Origin: Pseudomonas morbosilactucae
GTDB taxonomy: Bacteria; Pseudomonadota; Gammaproteobacteria; Pseudomonadales; Pseudomonadaceae
Length of the DNA stretch: 64,000 bases
Direction: 5' to 3'
NCBI RefSeq assembly: GCF_023241715.1
Contig: NZ_JALQCW010000004.1
Coordinates: forward strand, 202,432 to 266,431
The notes beneath the pieces are model-generated. The model did not search any database, was not told the DNA's origin, and saw only the letters and a program-made list of their open reading frames with translations. A program made the position numbers and the translations under genes. Of the stretch, positions 54,895 to 64,000 are shown piece by piece (position 1 is the first letter of the stretch; each line of letters opens with the position of its first letter).

Positions 54895-56481
54895 TTGATC
54901 TCCACAGCTAACATCACCATGCAGTTCGGCGCCAAGCCGCTCTTCGAGAACGTCTCGGTCAAGTTCGGCGCAGGCAACCGTTATGGTTTGATCGGTGCCA
55001 ACGGTTGCGGCAAGTCGACCTTCATGAAAATCCTCGGTGGCGACCTCGACCCGTCCGGCGGCCAGGTCATGCTGGAGCCGAATGTGCGTCTGGGTAAGCT
55101 GCGCCAGGACCAGTTCGCCTACGAAGAATTCACTGTGCTCGACACCGTGATCATGGGCCACGAGGAGCTGTGGAAGGTCAAGGCTGAGCGCGACCGTATC
55201 TACTCGCTGCCAGAAATGACCGAAGAAGACGGCATGGCCGTGGCCGAGCTGGAAACCGAGTTCGCCGAGATGGACGGCTACACCGCCGAATCCCGCGCCG
55301 GTGAGCTGCTGCTGGGTCTGGGCATTCCCCTGGAACAGCATTTCGGCCCGATGAGCGAAGTGTCGCCAGGCTGGAAACTGCGTGTATTGCTGGCCCAGGC
55401 ACTGTTTTCCGATCCTGAAGTGCTGTTGCTCGACGAACCGACCAACCACTTGGACATCAACACCATCCGCTGGCTGGAAAACATTCTGACCCAGCGCTCC
55501 AGCCTGATGATCATCATCTCCCACGACCGTCACTTCCTGAACAGCGTGTGCACCCACATGGCTGACCTGGACTACGGCGAGCTGCGCCTGTTCCCGGGCA
55601 ACTACGACGAGTACATGACCGTGGCGACCCAGTCCCGCGAGCAACTGCTGTCGGACAACGCCAAGAAGAAAGCGCAGATCTCGGAACTGCAATCCTTCGT
55701 CAGCCGCTTCTCGGCCAACGCCTCGAAAGCCAAGCAGGCCACGTCCCGCGCCAAGGCGATCGACAAGATCCAACTGGCCGAGGTCAAGCCTTCGAGCCGT
55801 GTGAGCCCGTTCATCCGTTTCGAACAGAACAAGAAGCTGCACCGCCAGGCCGTCATCGTCGAGCGCATGGCCAAAGGCTTCGACGGCAAGCCGCTGTTCA
55901 AGGACTTCAGCTTCCAGGTTGAAGCGGGCGAGCGCGTAGCGATCATCGGCCCGAACGGCATCGGCAAGACCACCCTGCTGCGCACCCTGGTCAACGAACT
56001 GACCCCGGATGCCGGTAGCGTCAAGTGGACCGACGCCGCTGAGCTGGGCTACTACGCTCAGGATCACGCCCACGACTTCGAAGACGACGTCACGCTGTTC
56101 GACTGGATGGGTCAGTGGACCCAGGGCGAGCAAATGATCCGCGGCACGTTGGGCCGGATGCTGTTCTCCAACGACGAGATTCTCAAGTCGGTCAAGGTGA
56201 TCTCCGGTGGTGAGCAAGGCCGCATGCTGTTCGGCAAGCTGATCCTGCAAAAGCCCAACGTGCTGATCATGGACGAACCGACCAACCACTTGGACATGGA
56301 ATCCATCGAAGCGCTGAACCTGGCCCTGGAGAACTACCCGGGCACGCTGATCTTCGTCAGCCACGACCGTGAGTTCGTATCCTCCCTGGCCACGCGCATC
56401 ATCGAGCTGAGCCCGACCGGCGTGATCGACTTCAGCGGCACCTATGACGACTACCTGCGCAGTCAAGGCGTGGTGTTTTAA
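54895..56481 (+). CDS. ABC-F family ATPase (YbiT type)
   Basis: A 528-residue duplicated ABC protein without membrane segments. First domain: GANGCGKST, signature near [22 protein letters not shown]; linker (P-site tip interaction motif) about residues 230-310; second domain: [33 protein letters not shown] proteins act on the ribosome E site. The start is a TTG ([11 protein letters not shown]), conserved in Pseudomonas. The upstream 20 bp adjoin an integrase remnant, so its promoter could have been altered by insertion. Confidence 0.93.
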   Translation: MISTANITMQFGAKPLFENVSVKFGAGNRYGLIGANGCGKSTFMKILGGDLDPSGGQVMLEPNVRLGKLRQDQFAYEEFTVLDTVIMGHEELWKVKAERDRIYSLPEMTEEDGMAVAELETEFAEMDGYTAESRAGELLLGLGIPLEQHFGPMSEVSPGWKLRVLLAQALFSDPEVLLLDEPTNHLDINTIRWLENILTQRSSLMIIISHDRHFLNSVCTHMADLDYGELRLFPGNYDEYMTVATQSREQLLSDNAKKKAQISELQSFVSRFSANASKAKQATSRAKAIDKIQLAEVKPSSRVSPFIRFEQNKKLHRQAVIVERMAKGFDGKPLFKDFSFQVEAGERVAIIGPNGIGKTTLLRTLVNELTPDAGSVKWTDAAELGYYAQDHAHDFEDDVTLFDWMGQWTQGEQMIRGTLGRMLFSNDEILKSVKVISGGEQGRMLFGKLILQKPNVLIMDEPTNHLDMESIEALNLALENYPGTLIFVSHDREFVSSLATRIIELSPTGVIDFSGTYDDYLRSQGVVF

Positions 56482-56515
56482 GGGCGTTGCGAGCGGTTAG
56501 CGGCAAGCGGTAAGT

Positions 56516-56546
56516 AAAAGCCCTGTCCTGGTGACGGGGCTTTTTT
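56516..56546 (+). terminator. Rho-independent terminator after the ABC-F gene
   Basis: AAAAGCCCTGTC pairs with GACGGGGCTTTT through the stem AAAAGCCC/GGGGCTTTT extended by TGTC/GACG, followed by six T at 56541-56546. Confidence 0.88.
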
Positions 56547-56677
56547 ATGCCGTACGGGTAGCCAGGTGCGGGGGTTGCCAAGGAATGAAACAAGGCCGCA
56601 GATAAATAGTTAGCCTGCTTTCTTTTGTTTTCCGGGCGCGCCATGATGCGGGACCGCCCGCCCGCGAACGAGCCCCC

Positions 56678-57865
56678 ATGTCTGCGCAAGAACAGCCCGT
56701 GCCCAACTCCATGACGATCACCCTGCAGATCGTCTCTATCGTCTTCTATACCTTTATTGCCTTTATCTGCATCGGCCTGCCGATCGCCGTGCTGCCCGGC
56801 TATGTGCATGAGCAACTGGGCTTCAGCGCGGTGGTGGCCGGGCTGGTCATCGGCTCCCAATACCTGGCGACCCTGCTCAGCCGGCCCATGGCCGGGCGCA
56901 TGTCGGATAACGTCGGCACCAAGCGCGCCATCATCTATGGGCTACTGGGCATCTTCCTCAGCGGCCTGCTCACCCTGCTCTCCACCCTGCTCGACAGCCT
57001 GCCGCTGTTGAGCCTCACGGTGCTGATTGGCGGCCGCCTGTTGCTGGGCGTGGCCCAGGGCCTGATCGGGGTGGGCACCATCAGTTGGTGCATGGGTCAG
57101 GTGGGTGCCGAGCACACGGCTCGGTCGATTTCCTGGAACGGCATCGCCTCCTACGGCGCCATTGCCATCGGCGCACCGCTGGGTGTGGTGATGGTCGATA
57201 CGCTGGGGTTTGCCAGCCTGGGCCTGGCCTTGTCGCTGCTGGCGGCCCTGGCGTTGTTGTTGATCCGCAACAAGCCCTCGGTGCCGGTGGTGCGCGGCGA
57301 GCGCCTGCCGTTCTGGGCAGTGTTCGGGCGTATCGCGCCCTTCGGCGTGAGCCTGAGCCTGGCCTCCATCGGCTACGGCACCCTGACCACCTTTATTACC
57401 CTGTTCTACCTGGACCGCGGCTGGGTCGGTGCGGCGTACTGCCTGACGATGTTCGGCGTGTGTTTTATCTGCGCTCGCCTGCTGTTTATCTCCAGCATCA
57501 GCCGCTTTGGTGGTTTTCGCGCGGCCATCGCCTGCATGATCATCGAAACTCTGGGGCTGGCCCTGCTGTGGCTGGCGCCCTCCACCGCTTTCGCCCTGAT
57601 CGGTGCCGGGCTGACCGGTGTCGGCCTGTCCCTGGTGTACCCGGCCCTGGGCGTGGAGGCGATCAAACAGGTGCCCAGCAGCAGTCGCGGTGCCGGCTTG
57701 AGTGCCTATGCGGTGTTCTTCGACCTGGCCCTGGCGATTGCCGGGCCCTTGATGGGCGCCGTGGCGCTGAACCTGGGTTATGCGTGGATTTTCTTCTGCG
57801 CGGCCTTGCTGTCGATCACCGGCCTGGGCCTGACCCTGCTGCTCAAGCAGCGGGCCGGCGCCTGA
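56678..57865 (+). CDS. MFS transporter (YhhS/YfcJ-like)
   Basis: A 395-residue transporter with 12 predicted helices. Motif A is visible as GRMSDNVGTKRA after helix 2; a longer loop lies between helices 6 and 7 (NKPSVPVVRGERLPF). The family exports small molecules such as drugs or arabinose analogues; the substrate is unknown. The gene stands alone, with the terminator of the ABC-F gene upstream, and is convergent with the hydrolase gene. Confidence 0.85.
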   Translation: MSAQEQPVPNSMTITLQIVSIVFYTFIAFICIGLPIAVLPGYVHEQLGFSAVVAGLVIGSQYLATLLSRPMAGRMSDNVGTKRAIIYGLLGIFLSGLLTLLSTLLDSLPLLSLTVLIGGRLLLGVAQGLIGVGTISWCMGQVGAEHTARSISWNGIASYGAIAIGAPLGVVMVDTLGFASLGLALSLLAALALLLIRNKPSVPVVRGERLPFWAVFGRIAPFGVSLSLASIGYGTLTTFITLFYLDRGWVGAAYCLTMFGVCFICARLLFISSISRFGGFRAAIACMIIETLGLALLWLAPSTAFALIGAGLTGVGLSLVYPALGVEAIKQVPSSSRGAGLSAYAVFFDLALAIAGPLMGAVALNLGYAWIFFCAALLSITGLGLTLLLKQRAGA

Positions 57866-57866
57866 G

Positions 57867-58904
57867 TCACTGGTCGGCGGTCTGCATGCCGGCGCGGCTC
57901 GGCTTGCCCAGGGTGCTGGCGAAGAACTTGCCGGCTTCGGAAATCAGGGTGCGATGGATGTCGGCGCGGTCCACGCCGTCGGCATCGGTGCACAGTGCGG
58001 GCATCGCCGTCAGTTGTTCAGGGCTGCACGGCGCCAGGAACACGAAGTGCCCGGCCCCCGCCAACAGCTTGAAGTTCGGCGCCACCGGCAACTTGCGCGC
58101 CAGGGCGGCGGCATTTTTATCCACCGCCACCAACTGATCGCCGTCACCGCTGTACAGCAGCACGGGCACATGCACATCGGCCAGGGTCTGGCGGCCGAAC
58201 TTGAGGCTCAGGGGCGCCATCAGCATCAGTGCATGCACCCGGGGATCGGGCACCGGCTGCAGGTCGTCACGGTCCACCACCAGTTCACCCTGGGTGTTGC
58301 AGGCGTCGTGGTCATCGGGCCGCTCCTGGCAATAACGCCTCAGGCGATCCAGGTCCGGGGTGGCCCCCGAGAGAATCAGCGCGGTCTCGCCACCAGCGGA
58401 ATAGCCGATCACCCCCACCTGTTCGGCATTGACAAAGGGCGAGAGCATCGGGTCGCTCAAGGTCGCGGTAATGGCTTCGGAAATCTGGATCGGCCGCCCG
58501 TAGAGGTTGCTCAAGGTGCCGAGGCGGCTGTGGTCTTTGTAGTTGTCGCCGGGGTGAATCACCGCCACCACGACAAACCCCTGGCGGGCCAGGGACGTGG
58601 CCAGGTCGTGCAGGGCCAGGGGCGTGCCGGTGTTGCCGTGGGACAGCATCAGCATGGGGAAACGACCGATGGCGACCTTCGCATCCTTGGACGCGGCAAT
58701 CTGGTAACCCTCGAGTTTGCTGCTGTGTTCGATGCCCGTTGAAGGATAAAAGGCGATGGCGTGCATCGGCTGCAAATCCAGGGGATCGAGAAAGCTCAGT
58801 TCATGAAAGCCGACACTCCAGTGAGGGTGTGGCCCAGGCGCGGCGTGCACTGAAATCAGGCTGCTGAGCAGGCAAATCAGTAACAGTGCACAGAGACGTT
58901 TCAT
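57867..58904 (-). CDS. Secreted alpha/beta hydrolase (dienelactone hydrolase / PAF-acetylhydrolase-like)
   Basis: A 345-residue protein with a signal peptide (residues 1-21, ending VHAA). LMLSHGNTGTP is the oxyanion loop, GYSAGGET the nucleophile elbow, SGDGDQLV carries the acid and GAGHFVF the histidine. It likely hydrolyses esters in the periplasm. The start at 58904 is chosen because the signal peptide follows directly; 62 upstream in-frame residues look non-coding. Confidence 0.82.
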   Translation of the reverse strand: MKRLCALLLICLLSSLISVHAAPGPHPHWSVGFHELSFLDPLDLQPMHAIAFYPSTGIEHSSKLEGYQIAASKDAKVAIGRFPMLMLSHGNTGTPLALHDLATSLARQGFVVVAVIHPGDNYKDHSRLGTLSNLYGRPIQISEAITATLSDPMLSPFVNAEQVGVIGYSAGGETALILSGATPDLDRLRRYCQERPDDHDACNTQGELVVDRDDLQPVPDPRVHALMLMAPLSLKFGRQTLADVHVPVLLYSGDGDQLVAVDKNAAALARKLPVAPNFKLLAGAGHFVFLAPCSPEQLTAMPALCTDADGVDRADIHRTLISEAGKFFASTLGKPSRAGMQTADQ

Positions 58905-59159
58905 GACACGCCCACCTTTGCGGCTGGATCGGCAAAGCCCTTGATACCTGCCATCCCTTGCCACCAAGGCCTTGAAGCACCTCTGGCCACGCATTGCAGG
59001 GCGCACAGAATCAGAGCAGTGCTCGTGTCTCTGCATAACCCGGGCCAGAACATTGAAAGACAACAACAAAAAACTCCGTATTCCACTCACATTTAACGGT
59101 GAACAGAATACAGAGTTTAGAAGCGCTGACGGTGCTTGCGCGGCGTCTTTACATAAGTA

Positions 59160-59771
59160 TTACGCGGCGCTGAACAACTGCTCGCTGATCTGTACCTGAG
59201 CATCGTTCATGGCTTTGTTGCGCACTTCTTCGCCGTAGGCCAGGCCCTGGGCACGGACGAACTCGATGTCGGTGATGCCAAGGAAGCCGAACAGCAGCTT
59301 CAGGTAATCTTCGTGGGCCACGCCGCTGGCCTGGCCAGCGTGCAGGCCGCCGGCGGTGGAGACCACCACCACTTTCTTGTTGCCGCACAGGCCTTCGGGG
59401 CCGGCTTCGGTGTAGCGGAAGGTCTGGCCGGCCACGGCGATGCGGTCGATCCAGGCCTTGAGCTGAGTCGGGATGGTGAAGTTGTACATCGGCGCGGCGA
59501 TCACCACGGCGTCGGCAGCGAGGAACTCGGCCAGGGTCGATGCACTGAGGTCGGCTTCGTGCTGTTGCGCGGCGTTGCGCAGGTCGGCGGCGGTGCCGGC
59601 GGCCACCAGGGTCGCGGCGGAGAAATGGCTGATGGCGTCGCTGGCCAGGTCGCGGTAAGTCACCACGGCTTCTGGCTCGGCGGCTTTCCAGGCTTCAACC
59701 ACGCTGTGGCTCAACTGACGGGAAGCCGAGTTGTCGCCGAGGATGCTGGAATCGATGTGCAAAAGCTTCAT
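59160..59771 (-). CDS. azoR: FMN-dependent NADH-azoreductase
   Basis: A 203-residue flavodoxin-fold enzyme: [16 protein letters not shown] (FMN phosphate site), [19 protein letters not shown], and STAGGLHAG. It reduces quinones and azo compounds with NADH and protects against thiol-specific stress. Start at 59771 preferred ([11 protein letters not shown]). A LysR gene is divergent, 129 bp away, a typical arrangement for azoR regulators. Confidence 0.92.
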   Translation of the reverse strand: MKLLHIDSSILGDNSASRQLSHSVVEAWKAAEPEAVVTYRDLASDAISHFSAATLVAAGTAADLRNAAQQHEADLSASTLAEFLAADAVVIAAPMYNFTIPTQLKAWIDRIAVAGQTFRYTEAGPEGLCGNKKVVVVSTAGGLHAGQASGVAHEDYLKLLFGFLGITDIEFVRAQGLAYGEEVRNKAMNDAQVQISEQLFSAA

Positions 59772-59861
59772 GGGGGGATCTCCAAGTGAGGACCGCCACC
59801 AGGCGATCAAGTGGGTGCAATCCTACCGATGAAATCAATAGCTGATTAGTCGGCATAAATG

Positions 59862-59891
59862 CGATAGTTCGTCCCACCAGTAGAACAATCG
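59862..59891. promoter_or_regulatory. Inverted repeat between azoR and its LysR regulator
   Basis: CGATAGTTC-N12-GAACAATCG (8 of 9 paired), 10 bp before the LysR ATG. A site of this form suits LysR autoregulation and control of azoR. Confidence 0.45.
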
Positions 59892-59900
59892 AGTCAGCTC

Positions 59901-60809
59901 ATGCAGGACCTCAACGATCTTTATTACTTTGCCAAGGTGGTGGAAGCCGGCGGTTTTGCGGCGGCCGGGCGCTTGCTGGGCATTCCCAAGTCGCGCCTGT
60001 CGCGGCGTATTGCCGAGCTGGAGGAACGCCTCAATACCCGCTTGCTGCAACGCACCACCCGGCAGTTGAAGCTGACGGCGGTGGGCGAACGCTACCTGCG
60101 CCACTGCCAAGCCATGCTGCTGGAGGCGGAAATGGCCGACGAAGCCGTGGCCAGCATGTCCAGCGAACCTCGGGGCCGCTTACGGGTCTCGTGCCCGGTG
60201 GGGCTGGCCCACCAAATGCTGCCGGAAGTGATCAGCCGCTTCCTGGAAAAGTACCCCCAGGTGCAACTGGACCTGCAACTGCTCAACCGTCGGGTGGACG
60301 TGATTACCGAGGGCATTGACGTGGCGTTGCGGGTTCGCGAGCTAGGGGACGAGGACCCGTTGCTGGTCACCCGCCGCCTGCGCCAAGCGCAAACGGTGAT
60401 CGTCGCCAGCCCGGGATTCCTTGCCGAGCGCCATATCCAGCACCCCGAAGACTTGCGCCAAGTGCCGGTATTGGGGGCCCTGGAGGCTGATCGCCTGGTT
60501 CATTTACGCATGCTCGACGGCGACGGCAACGCCATTGAAATGAGCCTGGAAGCGCGCCTGGGCATCGACGATTTTATCGTGCGTCGCGCCTGTGCCCTCG
60601 CGGGCCTGGGCTTTACCGTGCTGCCGATGATGTATTGCGAGGAAGAGCTGGCGAACGGCCAACTGCTCCAACTGTTGCCCGAGTGGTCACTGCCCGGTGG
60701 CTGGCTGCAAGCGGTCTACCCTCACCGGCGCGGCGTGTTGCCGGCAGTGCGGGCCTGGATCGAACACCTGACCGAATCTTTCAATCGTTGTGGAGACCGA
60801 CTGCTGTGA
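59901..60809 (+). CDS. LysR family regulator, probable azoR regulator
   Basis: A 302-residue regulator: helix-turn-helix in residues 1-60 (DLYYFAKVVEAGGFAAAGRLLGIPKSRLSRRIAELE) and effector-binding domain after residue 88 (GRLRVSCPVGLAHQ). It is divergent to azoR, indicating that it senses a quinone-like or electrophilic compound. Its stop overlaps the GTG of the YjbR gene by four bases. Confidence 0.9.
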   Translation: MQDLNDLYYFAKVVEAGGFAAAGRLLGIPKSRLSRRIAELEERLNTRLLQRTTRQLKLTAVGERYLRHCQAMLLEAEMADEAVASMSSEPRGRLRVSCPVGLAHQMLPEVISRFLEKYPQVQLDLQLLNRRVDVITEGIDVALRVRELGDEDPLLVTRRLRQAQTVIVASPGFLAERHIQHPEDLRQVPVLGALEADRLVHLRMLDGDGNAIEMSLEARLGIDDFIVRRACALAGLGFTVLPMMYCEEELANGQLLQLLPEWSLPGGWLQAVYPHRRGVLPAVRAWIEHLTESFNRCGDRLL

Positions 60810-61165
60810 ACCCCAAGACCTTGAGCGAAGATGATGTGGCGCAATTCTGCCTGGCCCTGCCCGGGGCCCGGGAAGACTACAAATGGGGCGGTGTGCGGGT
60901 GTTCTCCATCGCCGGCAACAAGATGTTTGCCCTACAGGGGCTGCGGGGCGACTCCCTGGCGTTCAAGGTCGACAAAGAGCTGTTTCTGGGCCACGTCGAC
61001 CGCCCGGGCATCGGCCCCGCGCCCTACCTGGCCCGGGCCCACTGGGTCATCGTGCAGGTGCCCTACCCGCTGGCCGCCGACGAGCTTCGGGGCTTGCTGC
61101 AGCGCTCCCACCAACTGGTGGTGAGCAAGCTGCCGAAACGCACGCAAGTCGGCCTGCTGCTTTAA
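60806..61165 (+). CDS. MmcQ/YjbR family DNA-binding-fold protein
   Basis: A 119-residue protein with the YjbR pattern: CLALPGAREDYKWGGVRVFSIAGNKMFAL and DRPGIGPAPYLARAHWVIV. The fold resembles DNA-binding double-wing proteins; the function is not known. It is coupled to LysR by a GTGA overlap and convergent with the DUF1294 gene by a 4-bp overlap. Confidence 0.85.
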   Translation: MNPKTLSEDDVAQFCLALPGAREDYKWGGVRVFSIAGNKMFALQGLRGDSLAFKVDKELFLGHVDRPGIGPAPYLARAHWVIVQVPYPLAADELRGLLQRSHQLVVSKLPKRTQVGLLL

Positions 61166-61590
61166 ACCAGCGCCAACAGACTGCCCTGCAGAAACAGCCG
61201 GTCGATCCAGAACACCTGGTGCAGAACCACAATCAGCCAGAACAGGGCCTGGTAGGACACCTTGCGGGTCTTGTGGCGAAACCCCTGCTGCGCCAACAGT
61301 GCCCCGGGCCAGCCGCCGGCCAGCTCCAGGGCGTGCAGGACCTTTTCCGGAATGCGCTGCCCACCATTGCGGGCCTGGCGCTTGTCGTGCCAGTACAGCA
61401 GCAGGGTCAACAGGCTGACTGCGCCATAGGCCGCCAGGGGAATCAGCGAAATGCCCTGCCAGCCCATGGACAGTGCACCGTACAGCGGCACGCTGCACAG
61501 CAGCAGCCACAGCACCAGCTTCAAGCGCAGGTGACGCACGCCACCGCCGGTTTGGCCTGTGGCCTCCGGTTTGCCCCGCGTCGCCCTCAC
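61162..61590 (-). CDS. DUF1294 membrane protein
   Basis: A 142-residue protein with about four helices and the DUF1294 motif [45 protein letters not shown]. Many homologues carry an N-terminal cold-shock domain, absent here. The GTG at 61590 overlaps the uppP stop (GTGA), so it is translationally coupled to uppP. Role unknown. Confidence 0.8.
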   Translation of the reverse strand: MRATRGKPEATGQTGGGVRHLRLKLVLWLLLCSVPLYGALSMGWQGISLIPLAAYGAVSLLTLLLYWHDKRQARNGGQRIPEKVLHALELAGGWPGALLAQQGFRHKTRKVSYQALFWLIVVLHQVFWIDRLFLQGSLLALV

Positions 61591-62417
61591 GACTGGGCAG
61601 CCGCCCAATCCACCCAGCCAAACTGCCAGGTGGCGAGGATCAACAGGCCAAAGGCAATGCGGTACCAGGCGAACGCCGCGTAACTGTGGCTGGCGATGAA
61701 CTTGAGCAAGCCCTTGACCGCGATCATCGCGAAGATAAAGGCCGTGACGAACCCCAGGGCAAATACCGGCAGGTCATCAGGCTGGAACAGGTGACGGTAC
61801 TTGTAGCCGGAATACACCGCTGCGCCGACCATGGTCGGCATCGCCAGGAAGAATGAAAACTCGGTGGCGGTCTTGCGCGACAGGCCGAACAACAGGCCGC
61901 CGATAATCGTCGAGCCGGAGCGGGACGTGCCGGGGATCATCGCCAGGCACTGGGCAAAACCGACCTTCAGCGCGTCCTTCCAAGTGATGTCATCGACGCT
62001 TTCGGCGTGCACCACATGCTCGCGGCGCTCGGCCCAGAGCATGATGATCCCGCCCACCACCAGCGCTGTGGCCACGGTGATCGGGTTGAACAGGTAGGCA
62101 TGAATCAGGTCGGCAAAAATCACCCCCAGCACCACGGCCGGCAGGAAGGCGATCAACAGGTTGGCAGTGAAGCGCCGGGCGCCAGGCTGGGTCGGCAAGC
62201 CCACGACCACATCAAAAATCTTCCGGCGAAACTCCCAGACCACCGCCAGGATCGCCCCCAACTGGATGATGATATTGAAGGCCATCGCCCGTTCACCACC
62301 GAAGTCCAGCAGGTCGGCCACAATAATCTGGTGCCCGGTGCTGCTGATGGGCAAAAACTCTGTCAGCCCTTCCACAACGCCAAGTATCAATGCCTGAGCG
62401 GCGGTCCAAAGATCCAT
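61587..62417 (-). CDS. uppP: Undecaprenyl-diphosphatase
   Basis: A 276-residue membrane enzyme (BacA) with about eight helices. It shows the two family motifs [14 protein letters not shown] and [14 protein letters not shown]. It recycles undecaprenyl pyrophosphate to the monophosphate carrier used for peptidoglycan, O-antigen and Ara4N. The start at 62417 ([12 protein letters not shown]) is preferred over 62447. Overproduction gives bacitracin resistance in other bacteria. Confidence 0.94.
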   Translation of the reverse strand: MDLWTAAQALILGVVEGLTEFLPISSTGHQIIVADLLDFGGERAMAFNIIIQLGAILAVVWEFRRKIFDVVVGLPTQPGARRFTANLLIAFLPAVVLGVIFADLIHAYLFNPITVATALVVGGIIMLWAERREHVVHAESVDDITWKDALKVGFAQCLAMIPGTSRSGSTIIGGLLFGLSRKTATEFSFFLAMPTMVGAAVYSGYKYRHLFQPDDLPVFALGFVTAFIFAMIAVKGLLKFIASHSYAAFAWYRIAFGLLILATWQFGWVDWAAAQS

Positions 62418-62701
62418 CAATCCCCCATAAAGCCATGCGCCGGGCATGCCTTATTGACTATTTTTTATTCGCTGCAACGAGCACAACTGAAATTTCAGCG
62501 CCCATAAGATCAACACAAACCGATGAAAATTCTGTGAAATTTCAACTTCGACTCAGGTTTTCCCTAACCGGGCCGAAATCCTATCAGACAGTCCCGGATA
62601 ACGCCCTGCGTTATTGGTGACAGGCCATTGGGCCGCCAGGGATCAGCAGGCTGCACGCCGGCAACGGCGCTTAAAAAGAACAAGAATCGGAGTGACGGGT
62701 T
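62418..62701. other. Divergent region between uppP and the chemoreceptor gene
   Basis: 284 bp, AT-rich in 62455-62550. It contains the probable FliA promoter described next and, on the minus strand, the unidentified uppP promoter. GGAG lies nine bases before the chemoreceptor ATG. No gene is visible. Confidence 0.5.
62553..62579 (+). promoter_or_regulatory. Sigma-28 (FliA) type promoter of the chemoreceptor gene
   Basis: TCAGGTTT-N11-GCCGAAAT, against the consensus TAAAGTTT-N11-GCCGATAA: six of eight matches in each box with the exact 11-bp spacing. It lies 123 bp before the ATG. Chemotaxis genes are usual FliA targets. Confidence 0.6.
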
Positions 62702-64000
62702 ATGAACAGCTTGCGCAATGTGTCGATCAGCCGTCGTCTGTGGCTCATCCTGATAGTGGCTGTGCTGATGCTCCTGACCTTGGGCGTGTTGATGCTCAAG
62801 CAGATTCATGAGGACCTCTATCACGCCAAGGCGCAGAAAACCCAGCACGTGGTACAGGCCGCCGCCGGGGTGCTGAAGTACTACCACGGCCTGGAAACCG
62901 CCGGCACCCTGAGCCGCGAAGCCGCGCAAACCCAGGCCATGAGCGCTATCCGCGGCCTGCGTTACGACAAGGACGACTATTTCTGGATCAACGACCTGAC
63001 GCCCGTGATGATCATGCACCCGACCAACCCCAAGCTGGACGGGCAGAACCTCTCGGCGATCAAGGACCCCGACGGCGTCCAGATCTTCAACGAGTTCGTG
63101 GCCCTGGCCAAAAGCAAGGGCGCCGGCATGGTCGACTATCGCTGGCCCAAGCCGGGCGCCGAAGCACCGGTGCAGAAGACCTCCTACGTGCAACTGTTCC
63201 AGCCCTGGGGCTGGATCATCGGGTCAGGGGTTTACATCGACGACCTGCAGGCCGAATTCCGCGGCCAGGTGATCAAGGCCTCGTCTTTCGGCCTGGTGAT
63301 TGCCGTGGTCATGGCCCTGCTGGTGGTGTTGATTGCCCGCAGCATCGTCGGCCCGCTGCGCGAGACCGTGCACGCCATGGCCAATATCGCCAGCGGCGAA
63401 AGCGACCTGACCCGTGCCCTGGATACCCACGGCCAGGACGAAGTCACCGAACTGGCCCGACACTTCAATGCCTTCAGTGCCAAGCTGCGCGGCGTGGTCG
63501 GCCAGTTGCAGGCCAGCGCCACGGCCCTCGAACAGTCCTCGGCGGACCTGGGCGACAATGCCAGCCAAGCCCAGGAGCGCAGCCAGCAGCAATCGCAACA
63601 GATGGAACTGGTGGCCACTGCCATCAATGAAGTCACCTACGGCGTGCAGGACGTGGCGAAAAACGCCGAACACGCCGCCAGTGAAATGCGCGACGCGCAG
63701 AGCCAGGCTGAGCAGGGCCAGGTCAACATCGACGGCAGCCTGCAACAGATCGACCGGCTCTCCGGGACCATCGACCAGGCCGTGGAAGTGATCCGCACCC
63801 TGGCCGCCGAAAGCACCCAGATCGGCAGCGTGCTGGAAGTGATCCGTTCGATTGCCGAACAGACCAACCTGCTGGCTCTCAACGCCGCCATCGAAGCCGC
63901 CCGGGCCGGTGAGCAGGGGCGCGGTTTTGCCGTGGTCGCCGACGAGGTGCGGACCCTGGCCAAGCGCACTCAAGCAATCCACCGAAGAGATCGAACAGAT
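62702..64000 (+). CDS. Methyl-accepting chemotaxis protein with Cache-type sensor (partial, frameshift near end)
   Basis: The first 433 codons are in the window. Helix 1 is at residues 12-33; the periplasmic single-Cache-like sensor (residues about 35-185) has [29 protein letters not shown] and [21 protein letters not shown]; helix 2 follows (about 192-213), then HAMP and a signalling domain with the hairpin-tip start [38 protein letters not shown]. Layout resembles malate-type receptors of Pseudomonas. At about 63972 an extra A changes CAG-CAA-TCC to CAA-GCA-ATC, moving the frame for the last nine codons. Confidence 0.88.
   Translation, partial: MNSLRNVSISRRLWLILIVAVLMLLTLGVLMLKQIHEDLYHAKAQKTQHVVQAAAGVLKYYHGLETAGTLSREAAQTQAMSAIRGLRYDKDDYFWINDLTPVMIMHPTNPKLDGQNLSAIKDPDGVQIFNEFVALAKSKGAGMVDYRWPKPGAEAPVQKTSYVQLFQPWGWIIGSGVYIDDLQAEFRGQVIKASSFGLVIAVVMALLVVLIARSIVGPLRETVHAMANIASGESDLTRALDTHGQDEVTELARHFNAFSAKLRGVVGQLQASATALEQSSADLGDNASQAQERSQQQSQQMELVATAINEVTYGVQDVAKNAEHAASEMRDAQSQAEQGQVNIDGSLQQIDRLSGTIDQAVEVIRTLAAESTQIGSVLEVIRSIAEQTNLLALNAAIEAARAGEQGRGFAVVADEVRTLAKRTQAIHRRDRTD

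Noticed and set aside
54871..56466. 531-residue minus-strand open frame opposite the ABC-F gene
   Set aside because: Antisense shadow of a highly conserved coding sequence; no known domain or ribosome site.

Overview
The window looks like chromosome of a Pseudomonas of the fluorescens group. It has high GC, REP repeats of the GTAGGAGC / CGCCGGCAAGCCGGC type, a complete mtlEFGKDYZ mannitol operon whose dehydrogenase keeps the K295/N300/H303 numbering of the P. fluorescens enzyme, and Pseudomonas families such as DUF1652 and DUF2790. No rRNA, tRNA, IS element or CRISPR array was seen.

Layout. 1-541: end of azlC and azlD. 581-3138 (minus): a glucosaminidase gene overlapping a periplasmic-protein gene (probable type VI effector-immunity pair), a TPR protein and an intact tyrosine recombinase. 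3601-14031: lipid A aminoarabinose operon arnBCADTEF-ugd plus a second ArnT-like transferase; arnD and arnT each carry a one-base frameshift. 14252-19834: HPP membrane protein, LysR, and a polar amino acid ABC transporter followed by an Lrp regulator. 20262-31104: acyl-CoA genes for valine and isoleucine breakdown, interrupted by a DUF2875/Tla3-like gene. 31460-39806: mannitol/polyol uptake and catabolism. 40008-40920: two tandem DUF2790 genes with duplicated promoters. 41023-44779: small genes, a threonine deaminase with a transcription attenuator, and a ParD-like/methionine aminopeptidase pair under a large palindrome. 44783-48517: CorA-like protein, RimK-like ATP-grasp ligase and a GNAT-C39 peptidase fusion. 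48589-51255: sugar dehydrogenase, a frameshifted small protein and LpxO. 52381-54874: small immunity-type genes and an integrase remnant, lower in GC than the surroundings. 54895-64000: ABC-F protein, MFS, hydrolase, AzoR with LysR, UppP and a chemoreceptor.

Themes. Envelope remodelling recurs: arn operon, LpxO, UppP, and DUF2790 promoters carrying a PmrA-type direct repeat. Interbacterial competition recurs: Tge2-like pair, Tla3-like protein, orphan immunity array beside an integrase scar. The least described units are the ParD-like/MetAP pair, the ATP-grasp/GNAT-C39 pair and the duplicated DUF2790 promoter-leader.

Caution: five genes carry apparent single-base indels (near 8077, 9860, 40247, 49898 and 63972) and the integrase remnant carries another. 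Reading past each one restores a convincing protein, so base-calling or assembly errors are as likely as real mutations.
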